From Owenia fusiformis (Eukaryota > Annelida > Polychaeta > Sabellida > Oweniidae), in assembly GCA_903813345.2 (NCBI GenBank), contig CAIIXF020000005.1, forward strand, positions 16,061,375-16,125,374: a stretch of 64,000 nucleotides of DNA, given 5' to 3'. The notes beneath the pieces are model-generated. The model saw only the letters and a program-made list of their open reading frames with translations, was not told the origin of the DNA and ran no database searches. The number at the start of each line of letters is the position of its first letter. Within the stretch, counting starts at the first letter, position 1. Made by a program: the position numbers and the translations under genes. Positions 54,424 through 64,000 of the stretch are shown piece by piece.

Positions 54424-55299
54424 TATAGCTTAAATAAACATGTACATTTTCTACTGTGAGTCATTTAGGCAGCCATTTTGAATGAAAATGTGACAAGTCA
54501 TTGTAAAAAATATTGAGGCAAAGATTTGATTAAAATAAGTAATGTTGATACAAATATTTTGAAATTCAGTAATTTGTGATAAAGTTATACCAGCTACTCT
54601 GGCATTACCCTTGTTTTGAAAATGTCTATCCACCTGTTTATTATCCAGTTTTGAAGTTTGCCCTATTTTATAATAATATATTATTCTAATAGCTGCTGAG
54701 TTTGATTGGTGCATTCATTGTAATATTATAACATTACAATATTTTTCAATAAATTTTCAGAACCTTGACTTACATGTTTTTTGTTTTACTTTAATTTACA
54801 ATCAAGCCTTTTTTCTCTCTGTGTTCAGCCAAGACCATTAATGTGAACATAAGTATTCTATTTTTTCAAATTCCCATGGTAACAAAAAAGAATGACAAGA
54901 CAGTAATTTTTAAGACCACTACGTAACTGTGCACATAGGTATAAACAGCCTCTCAAATAATATTAGAATGATTTTTTTGATTAGAATTTGTCCTTCATTG
55001 TGTAGAAATTATTTGCAAGGGATAACCATCCAGGTATTTTCAAGAAACTACAGATGGGACTGTTGTTACTGATGTAGACATTTGTAGAACTTTCATAAAT
55101 TGCCACATGTGTTGGTCAGTTTTTATGTGTCTGGCATGAAAGATTTGCCAGATAGATGCGTCTGTTTTTCCTGGCAAGATAAATTTCCCAAATAGATGGG
55201 TCAATTTTTCTGTGCCTGGCACAAAAGATTTGACAGATAGTTTTATTTTTCTGTTGAAGACAAGACAGGACTACCTTGTTACGCAGTAAACACAATACA

Positions 55300-55890
55300 A
55301 AAATATGTCATATTCCGCAACGAATATGGCATATTCACTTGCGGTGTATGACAGATTCACCTGTGGTATATGGCATACACACTAACCAATGAGAACGTGA
55401 TACGGAAGTACGCAATTGTCAATTGCATCGATTGAACGAACAAGTAAAACTTTATAAATTATTATAATGATCACTGAATCAACAGTATTTTGTATCAAAT
55501 ATATTAACTTAGCAGAGTATCAGTCACCAATCCCACGTTATAAACTTACTCAATCAATCCAGGATTCATATATTAGTACTCGACGCACTCACCATATTGG
55601 TAATCCAGCGTAGTTTTACATTTAGAGTTGATTCTTGCAACCAATCAAATCAAGGCTTTCTGTATCACGTTTTCACCTGCGGTATATGTCATATTCACAT
55701 CCCGTATATGGCATATTCCGCAAGTGAGTATGACATATTCCTCAGGTTAGTATCGGGTATTCACTGAAATCAATGTATCTCACATTCACTGCGGAATATC
55801 GCATACTCACCTGCGGAATATGCCCGCATATGCCGAATGTGAGTATGGCATATTCACCCGTATCACAAATACCGCGCAACCATGGATGTA
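55300..55890. repeat. Degenerate repeats around GCGGTATATGGCATATTC
   Basis: Many short variants of CATATTCACCTGCGGTATATG occur in both orientations, in two blocks (55300-55385 and 55665-55890) separated by unrelated sequence. This could be the two arms of a degraded palindromic element; the ends are unclear. Confidence 0.5.
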
Positions 55891-57724
55891 TGCCATATAC
55901 TGCGTAACATACCTGACAAGAACTAAAGGGAATCTCTAACAAAATTTGGCAATATGTGCAAAATTCGACCAAACAGAATACACCAGATAAGTCACGTGAC
56001 ATGGTCTAACCAATCAGAATGTTTCATTTCAATATTTGCATAATTTCTTTACAACCTCAAGGGAACTGTTCCCCTGAAATTAAGAAACTGTTGAAATTCA
56101 GTTTTACACTGAATGAGGAAAATAGAAGTTGGTAGCTTCCTCAATGACAAGGCACCCAAGATATTACCTCCTAAAAAGTGTAACAAGTGTTACAGATGCC
56201 AAATAATGTCCCTTGGTGCTGGTTTCGAAAACATGGTGGCTTTAACAATATGTCACCACTTCTTTTTTCAGGTATTCATTTTCTGTTGATCTGTATTGTA
56301 GTGTACACTGTATGTAGGTATTGAATGTAACTGTATGTAAATTGTTTTTATTTGATATTAAAATAAATAAAACAATTATAGAACAAACAAAAGTTTTCAT
56401 TAGTGGAACATACAGTTTACTTTAACAGTTACCTTCCTCAGGATTTATAAAATGCTTCCATGCTTCTATTTATTTCTGCTTGGAATTTAACGATGTTCCA
56501 TGCGTTCTATTGTCATGATTCAAGTACTACTATGAGGGGCATAGTAATAAAAATTTATCATCTAATATGTCGTTAAATACAAAAAAATGAAATTGGTCCG
56601 TCTAATAACCGAGAAATCAAGCATTACGTATTCTACTTTAAAAACACGATTCTACAAATCAAAGGTTTACGTGCATTTATTCATCGTGGTAGAGCATGGC
56701 TAGCCACACATGGAAAAATAGACGGCATCATGGGTAGGTAGGCTATAGGTAGGGCTAAATAACATGACAAGAGTCGCTTAATTTATTGATTTAACAAGTA
56801 ATTCCATTTGAATCAACTTAAAACACCATTAGGATGTAACTATATGATATTTTTGACATATGGATTGCGATTTCACATTAAAATTGTGATCCTTGTAAGA
56901 GTAAATGAACTTTTTAAAGGTTTTTCAACAGTGTGTTACTGGGGATTTAGCCCGATTATTTTTAGAAAACTTGAAAATCTCCAGAATTTGAATAAAGTTA
57001 AATAACAGTGCAAAAACTAGATGCCTTCACTGCCCCCCCCCCCTTAGGCTATTCTCTGTACTCGTGTCCGTGTCTCATTTTGAGTAGCGAGTGTAAATTC
57101 TTCAGAGATATCTGACAAAATATGGATAGCCTAAAATATTTTGTGTTTTTGAACATGCGGAAATATCTTGAGCACTTTGAAACTGAAGTACAGTTCCTTA
57201 ATAGGTCGTTCAGTTTTCTTGTTTTTGTTCTACACAACATTTGTGTTTAATAGCCACGCGTAATTATTAATAAGTGTAATCAGATTATTTCAAGCGTCGA
57301 AATAGCTTATTTTCCTGGACGTATCTACACAAACCTATTCACTTACCGTTATATTGAGCGATCTAGATGCGTCAATTATAATCGTTTTCACTCACCGGCT
57401 TGGCCGCGATACCTTTTATTTCATTCATTTGAGACGCAATTGATATATTGGCAACAAATCAAATGTTCTAAATGATTCTTCTTCATTTTGGAATGTTTCT
57501 CCTACCCGATATTCAAAAATACTTTACATTGATCACGATTCTTGTACTTTCTGTCTTTACGATTCCCGTTCACATTTGCAAGAGTTGTTGATTGCATTGC
57601 CTTGATCGTTGGTCGAACTTCAATTCCAACTAAATCGTATTAATCAATTAAGAAATGCAACATCATGTTTATCCAAGCAAATAATTGTAACAACTACATT
57701 ATTTTTTAGCAGTTTTGACACCTA

Positions 57725-58085
57725 AGCAGGGTAGCCTAGTGGCGTAGACTGAGGCTACTTTGCGGTTGAACGTCGTGGGATACGGAGGTCCCGCGTTCGA
57801 GCCCCAGGTACGGAGTTGTTGATCATTGTCACTACGGACACCCGGTCCGAAGGTCCAACCGTTTACCGGCCCTTGGCATGGGTTGGTTCTCTGGCCGCTC
57901 TTGCCGGAGACAGATTGTGAGACTGTGGTTGGTTCCTCCACTAACGTGCTTTAGTAAACTCCGGGAGTCATATAGTATGGTAGCGGGCCCCCACCAAGGG
58001 CAGTAGTGGAACGACGCGAATCGGTCCCAGTATGGTTGCCTTGCAACTGAAGAGACTCGAGGAAATCATGCCATTCGCAGTGACC
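57725..58085 (+). mobile_element. tRNA-derived SINE
   Basis: Starts with a tRNA-like head: box A TAGCCTAGTGG at 57732-57742 and box B GCGTTCGAGCC at 57793-57803, about 50 bases apart as in an internal Pol III promoter. A GC-rich body follows to about 58085, in sharp contrast to the AT-rich surroundings. The head does not fold into a clean tRNA by eye, so I call it a SINE, not a tRNA gene. Whether the body holds a known conserved SINE core needs comparison. Confidence 0.75.
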
Positions 58086-59106
58086 CAGAAAAGACTTTTG
58101 CTTCTTAATTTGATGTTTTAATTCATTTATTTACATACTTTCCAGGCAGTTATGATTTTTATTGGTCAAATGAATGAACGAGACATCTAGATACTATTAG
58201 ATACATCCAGATAGTATTAAAACCATAATTCGATTTGTCGGACATACACTCCCCTCCACATATCCAGCAATCGTAATGTTAAATCGGACATCACCTTATC
58301 TCCTAACTGGTACTATTACTGAGATTTCGTATCAACACTTTAGTCTACTAAATTATTGTTTAAAACTCATATATGTGAGCGTTAATGCAGGGGCATTTCA
58401 TACAGCCTATAAACACTGCCCTTTCATCAAATGTGTTTTCTGGTTTCCTTAATTTCGCCAATTTCTTAAGAAATTGATGGATAATTTGAAGATTATATGA
58501 TCAGACACATAAATATGGCATATACCACATAAGTTTCTCATATTTAGTTGTTTTTTTTTAGTTGCTGTTTTTTGTTGAACCATATATTACGTACATGGAT
58601 AACGTATTTTATTTACAAGTAGGCTGCATCTTGTATTAGACCAACATAGCATCAAGTTTCACTAGAGCTGCTAAGAACACTTCTTATCAGATGTGTTGAC
58701 AGCTCTCCTGATAAAGAAAGTGACCGGAGATTTCTGGATTTGATAAGTTTGGCAACCTTAGTGTTATGAGAATTGAACTTCACTCGTGTCGTGTCTGACT
58801 ATCAACTGCGTTTATTCCATAGATTGTGACGTAACACATTTGTACAATTATGACATAACATAAAGCATCTAATTAACATAATTAAGACATTATGACATCT
58901 CCCCTTTTAGGATGATAATACACTAATGAATTGCATGTAATATGTCCATCGCATGTCTTAGCAAATAAATGAATTTTGCATTGTCCTTCATGCATATAGA
59001 AAGCTTGTAGTTTGTATATAAAACCACGGACCTGAAGAAATGGATTGGAAACTCATCAAATTCTTGTCTCGGCCTATTTGAACCGCTAGAGGCGCTGTAA
59101 TCTACG

Positions 59107-59152
59107 GCGCATGCGCAAACGTTTCATTTTTTGGGAGAAAAAATGGCGGAAT
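59107..59152 (+). promoter_or_regulatory. NRF1 site plus YY1-like start element
   Basis: GCGCATGCGC at 59107-59116 is a perfect palindromic NRF1 motif. AAAATGGCGGA at 59141-59151 matches the YY1 element often placed just after the start site of TATA-less housekeeping promoters, and also forms a start codon in good context. A splice donor follows directly. Confidence 0.6.
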
Positions 59153-60853
59153 GTCAATTTTGGTAAGTTTATCGCCAGTATATCTTGCTATATTGATCGT
59201 ATATTGTCGAAAGTATCGCATTTCACTAGATTAACAACTGTTCTATCCATGGAACAAGTTTCAGATCATTCCGACTTGATTTAGATAGCGGTTAACGACC
59301 CCACAATTTGAAATCAACATTCTCCGTGTTTCGTCCATTTTCAATGAATTTGTTTATAAATTATTCACTCCTGCTTTTATTATTATCGTGTTTGATTTCA
59401 AAACATCCGACTTAACTAGATTAACTATCATTTTAATTACCTGGAAAATTTCACATTATTCTGACTTGATTTTCATAGTCTATAAGGACCCCACATTTTT
59501 GTTGTTACATTTTTTCTGGTCTTTTTCTGTCTCCAAATCTGACAAAAATCTGAGTGAAATGTTACCTTTTTGTGTCATGATATGATATATCACTTTGAAG
59601 CTTCTTCATTTCACCACAATTTTAGAATTTCAATATTTTGACCTTGTGTAAAGTCCATTTCACTGTTTTATTGCGTCAGTAGAACCCCAGAAATAAGAAA
59701 TAGGGAGACCACTGTGCAACAATATATAGAAAAGTATATTCACATTGTACATGAATGACATTTGTATATTTCAGATTTTTTAGTTTTTTGTGCAATAAAC
59801 CTGAGCCCTTTGTAATGTCAGCCATGTTATCTTATTGAAAATAACATGGCAGAGAAGCATCAAAACATAAGAGGCCACACACTTTATAAGCCAAACTAGA
59901 AGCAATCCAAGATGTACAATAGAAATATATTTTTCCATATATTATTGCATATTGATATTTTGATTTCTTATTTTTTAGGTTTTACTGATGCACTAAAACC
60001 GTGAAATGGACTTAACCATGCATACTCACAAACATCAGAGTTTTTCTTAGGAAATACCCCCTAGAGGTTTCTTTAGCGGGTATTTCCTAGAAAAATTCTG
60101 ATATCTTTATGTGTAATGACATGTCAAACTCAAAGTCTGTAACCTCTTATATTTTGATGCTTTTCTGCTATGTTATGTTAATTCTGCAAAAAATAACGTG
60201 GCGGATAGACCTCAAATTACAAGGGGCACAGGCTTATTTCAATAAGTTCATCAGCTTGTCTTTGAAGCAGTTAGACAGACTGTAACTATCTACTGACAAC
60301 ACAATATTTTTTGTAGATTAAGGTTATTGAAGTACAATTTGAGATGTAAGATATTTTAATTTTTAGCCTTCCTTCATCTTCCAAGATGCCCAACAAGAAA
60401 AGTCTACACAAAAGAATGAAAGCAGGGATTGTTTGCCTACACTGGCTGCCTATATATAGGTAAGAATAAGATTAATCTAAAATACCTGTACTGCAATTGA
60501 ATTAATTGAAAAATGAGGTTTCATCAGATCTGTACCTCATATCATAACCCTATCTAGTCTTAATTCAAGTCGCTTGACTTAAAGACTAGCTATTTGAACA
60601 CGTTGGCTTTGGCTAGGCAATTGTGCTGCCATCTGCTTCAGCTTTGATAACATGAATCAAGTACCTAGAATTTGCAGCATGACTTAAAATTACACATTAT
60701 CATTAAATTAAAAACAAATAAATCAAACTAGACTTTAAAATTGAGAGAGATGCATATTTTTCTATAAGCAGTAATGATCAAGCTAATTTGAAAACTTCCC
60801 TTTGTTACAGAGAGAAAGATATTGGAGGAGGTGTGATGCCCCTAACCATCTGA
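59143..60853 (+). CDS. Candidate small spliced reading frame (51 aa), unknown function
   Basis: Exons 59143-59162, 60367-60459 and 60811-60853 join in frame: donor GTAAGT, acceptor TTTTAG, donor GTAAGA, acceptor GTTACAG. The product begins MAECQFCLPSSSKMPNKKSL, is basic in the middle, and ends at TGA 60851-60853. I recognise no family. Support is the promoter, the start context, phase agreement across two introns and clean splice sites; against it are the short length and the further spliced exons after the stop. It may be a small protein or an incidental frame in a non-coding RNA. Confidence 0.35.
60034..60102. other. 69-bp near-perfect hairpin
   Basis: The left arm ATCAGAGTTTTTCTTAGGAA, continuing ATACCC, pairs with the right arm GGGTATTTCCTAGAAAAATT, continuing CTGAT. 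There is one mismatch and one bulge over about 26 pairs, with a loop of about 16-18 bases. The dimensions fit a microRNA precursor or a tiny palindromic repeat. It lies in the first intron of the candidate locus. Confidence 0.55.
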
Positions 60854-61708
60854 CCATAAGCTGATCAAGTAAGTTGTAAAACTAAAAAAGTAAATTACAC
60901 TATTATTGCCAATAATTAGTTTGAAACAGCAGTGCAAAGGCATAGCATTCTGGTATTAGCAAATCCCCAAAAATTTGAATTCACATATAAACTCTCTCAT
61001 ATATTCTAGCCAAAAATGTAATATAACACACATAAAAATGGCTGACATGTTTCAAAAGGGCCACTTAATAGCCAAAATGTCATTGGAAAGTGTTATGCTT
61101 TTAAGTTTTCATATATAAAGTTACATATGTATCTCCTTGTTCTTTCAGTTATTCCCATGGGATAGTAGATGACCACAGATATTGTGCTCCAGATGCTGAA
61201 TCTGAAATGTAGGTATCCAATAAATGGTGAATGTTCATTAATGTTTTCCATTGGTAAATGCATGAGCATTGTAAAATCCAACAAAAAGATGGTAACTTTC
61301 ATATTTAGTTAAAAGCAGTTTGAGTTTAGCACCATTCAAAAGTTTGCATGTGCCCGGGAGTCAGGACTTTTGACTGGAATCGTTTTGTCCAGTATACACT
61401 TTAGAAACTCATGATCTGCAAATGTAGCCAAAGTCATTAGACATCTAGAGGTGGAGCAGTCTGCCTTAGCATAGTGCCATTTAGAAAAGTCCTTTTAGGC
61501 ACTATTTACCAAGTAAATATATAAATACAGGTTTATACAAGTTTTTAGAGCTTTTTAAGTATTTTTTATTTGGTTTAACTAGACAATGTTTTTAAGGAAA
61601 AGGACCCCTTAGAATGACAAAATAATTTGGACAATATTTACCTAAAATGACAATGTCAAACTGAAAGTCAACAGTTACCAGGTTTACTAAAAGTAAGACA
61701 ATGCAAGC

Positions 61709-61918
61709 AATGATCTCCCCGGTATTTTTTTTCAGGCAGGTGCAAAATTCTCATTTTCATAATTAAGACCAAAATTGGTCAAAATATGCCAATTTTTCAT
61801 GATTTTTCTCATTTTCAAGTGGGTGCAACTGGATTTTCAGGTGGTTGCAAGCCTGTATTTGAAATCTCAGGTGGGTGCTGCACCCACTTGTTTACATGCT
61901 TGGGAGATCACTGGCAAG
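61709..61918. repeat. Inverted-repeat element with CAATGATCTCCC ends
   Basis: CAATGATCTCCC on the left and GGGAGATCACTG on the right are near-exact complements. The interior repeats CAGGTGGGTGC-type phrases and a GGTGGGTGCTGCACCC palindrome. It lies in an intron of the candidate locus. Confidence 0.5.
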
Positions 61919-62880
61919 GAGACTTCCCTGAAAAAACAAGGAAATACACACATGCCTTCATACTTTATTTTGTACCAGAAAATAACATGTGCAGGTATAC
62001 ATAGCAATTTTTAATTTCAGGCAACATCTAAATAATGGTGTACAAGAAGATAAAATCATCTGAACTAATGGGCAGGAAGTAGGAAAAATCCAAGTCAACA
62101 TCCTTGACAAGGTATGCATCACCCCAGTTTACAGTGTTTCATTGGTCAACTTTATGGGTTGAGGTCAATCAGGTTGGCGACCCATGATTATGTGACCTGA
62201 GGTCAAGTTCATTCCAACGTCAAAGTGCATTTCAAGCTCATCTTAAGGCTAAAGGTCAATATCTAAGTATTTGGTGTTTTACTGATCCTTGGCATCTCCT
62301 AATCAGGTACCTGAGGTAAAAGTTGTGTTAATTGGCCCAGGTCTTCTGAAGGCCAAAGGTGTATATCTAGGTATTAAACATGTCAAGACCTTTTGACAAG
62401 TTCACCTCTTATCAAGAATCAGTCAAGGTCAAAAGATCTATTTAGCATTTTATTGGGGCTCCTTCCATGTAAGAACCTTGGTGACCCACTTAAATGGATA
62501 GATTGCTAGTGGTGTTTACAGTATACATCAATTTTTTCTCTAGAAAGTTTCTTGTTATACGATATATGAATAACTTTGATATTCATGTAGCCTATATTTC
62601 TATTTTTCAGATTGGTAGTGTCTGATGATGCCATAAGTGCAAGAAATGACTGGCTTCCAAGGTTACTGATTGATACAATAGCAATATCCAGCTCAAATCC
62701 AATACATTCACAGCTTAAACATGTTAAAAACACTCAACAAACTGGCATTGTGATTTCGCATCATTCACAATCAGCTCTGCTCACAAGAAGAATGTACTAT
62801 AAGCATGACTAAATCAATTTGGCATGCAAAACTCTATTCCTGATAAACACACATGGAGATTATGAGACCAAACCAAGATA

Positions 62881-64000
62881 TAAAAATATGTAAATGCATT
62901 CTAAGTGAGTGTGGAATTCACACCTCACATTTCAAAAAATGTTGATTATGCTCTTGTAAAAAGTACTGAGAGTAGCAATTAAAAAAAGTGAAACAGTGAA
63001 ATCATGCAGTGAAACTGAGATGATAGGAACTACTGTCAAGACTGTTGACACACTAGATGATTGATAACACGACTCTGACATCATGATAATACTTTATTTT
63101 AGTGAAATGAAACCAAAACTGTTTCTGAAAGGACATTTTCAAAGTGTTACATTGTCCTCATTTTGTGCTCATTGGCATACACTGTACTCGCTGTATATTT
63201 TGACATTATTTAATTTTGCGAATTTTGAGAAATCATAATTTTGATGATCTTGACTTTTGCCAATTTCAAAAATTAAAATTTATAGACCCCCTGAAGTTTT
63301 AAAAATAATACCTATAGCACTAAGAATGCTTCAAGAATGTACAGTATTTATGTCTACCAAACTTTGTATTTCCCTGGGGAATGGACAAAGATGACCATTA
63401 TTTTTCGTGATTTTACCACCATGGCAAATTATGTGTTTGATTAAATTGCATTTAAATATACTTGGATTATGCAAACTAGAGCCAACACTGATTAGGTTTT
63501 AGACCAAAAAAGGTAAATAATACATAGCCTCCATTTTGAATTTTTTCATTAAGATCTAAGAGGATTGGCTCCCAGGGTTCCATACTCGGTATTTTGCCAT
63601 ATATGATTATAATAATATTGGGAAATCTATTCAAGTAGTGTTGAAGGCATATGTTCAGTTTTTGCAATTATCCGTTTCTCAATTGTCTGTACAATAGAAC
63701 CAAGGGCTACTAATCTTTTTGTTGAATTTCCTGTTGAAAATTAGGCTTTTGTTCAGTATAAAATCCTAAAATAAATCTGTAAAAAGCCGTAGGATTTGAA
63801 GGTATTGGTTATTGTTCTACTATATTGAACCGTGGACGTATATGAATGATAATACATCCATGATTGGACAAAATATAAATGTATTTGAATGTGAAAATAA
63901 ATGTGAATAATTCTTAATTATAACATTTCTTGTTTGTTATGTTTAGCATATATATTTTTCAAAGGACAGGTGGCGGTAAACCCCTCTTTTAGCCCCCCTA
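62881..64000. other. 3' end of window, no gene recognised
   Basis: AT-rich. An AATAAA at about 63896 could be a poly(A) signal for the candidate transcript. I see no exon, RNA gene or clear repeat. Confidence 0.4.

Larger units (their letters stand above)
51932..59106. other. NUAK 3' region and intergenic DNA
   Basis: NUAK poly(A) candidates are AATAAA at 52022-52027 (about 90 bases after the stop) and 52140-52145. The rest holds a 55-bp tandem repeat (53031-53193), a TA-flanked palindromic element (53930-54423), GCGGTATATGNC-type repeats (about 55300-55890) and a tRNA-derived SINE (57725-58085). No protein-coding gene is supported. Confidence 0.55.
59107..62880 (+). ncRNA. Candidate multi-exon transcript, possibly long non-coding RNA
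   Basis: Beyond the three exons of the small frame, consistent splice signals define 60811-60868 (donor GTAAGT), 61149-61208 (TTTCAG / GTAGGT), 62021-62111 (TTTCAG / GTATGC) and 62611-about 62880 (TTTTTCAG, end undefined). Exon 62021-62111 has stops in all three frames, so the chain is not a long protein. The last exon can encode about 66 residues alone but without a good start. The whole is predicted from sequence signals only. Confidence 0.35.

Noticed and set aside
57729-57805. A functional tRNA gene
   Set aside because: A and B boxes are present but I cannot form a clean cloverleaf with acceptor pairing; the unit continues into a SINE body.
57699-57941. 80-aa frame on the - strand
   Set aside because: It lies across the tRNA-derived SINE and reads antisense to its Pol III head; no protein family.

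Overview
This is a window of animal nuclear DNA. It is AT-rich, full of introns, and dense in small non-autonomous transposable elements and tandem repeats. The coding parts are clear one-to-one metazoan families with GT-AG introns of 0.1-15 kb. The compact genes and short-palindrome repeats fit a non-vertebrate animal. I lean towards an invertebrate deuterostome (hemichordate-like), with low confidence; a lophotrochozoan is not excluded.

Layout. (1) 1-9117, + strand: the 3' half of an ADAM9/12/19-type (meltrin-like) membrane metalloprotease-disintegrin. It covers the end of the disintegrin/cysteine-rich region, an EGF-like domain, a transmembrane segment and a long proline-rich SH3-ligand tail. 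The metalloprotease domain lies left of the window. One exon of the cysteine-rich domain is present twice (1199-1412 and 2424-2631), and intron phase forces use of one or the other. (2) 13607-17683, + strand: a complete seven-exon TRMU/MTU1 (mitochondrial tRNA 2-thiouridylase), 390 aa. (3) 17880-21830: a roughly 1-kb tandem duplication, one copy of which is split by a 1,670-bp transposon with perfect 51-bp terminal inverted repeats. (4) 27510-21875, - strand: a complete nine-exon N-WASP (WASL), 512 aa, with WH1, basic, CRIB, poly-proline, two WH2, central and acidic segments. (5) 28093-51931, + strand: a complete seven-exon NUAK-family (AMPK-related) kinase, 738 aa, with a 14.9-kb first intron and three PP1-docking [G/S]ILK modules. 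It is head-to-head with WASL across 582 bp. (6) 51932-59100: intergenic DNA with a TA-flanked palindromic element, short tandem repeats and a tRNA-derived SINE. (7) 59107-about 62880, + strand: a multi-exon candidate locus starting at an NRF1 plus YY1-like promoter. It has good splice sites but only a 51-aa reading frame, so it is either a small protein or a non-coding RNA.

NUAK and WASL, which share a putative bidirectional promoter, both act on the actin/myosin cytoskeleton. ADAM and TRMU are unrelated neighbours. The introns and intergenic DNA carry at least four dispersed families of short inverted-repeat elements, named in the features by their terminal motifs. All exon joins were worked out by hand from splice signals, reading-phase continuity and family resemblance. 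No alignment or expression data were used.
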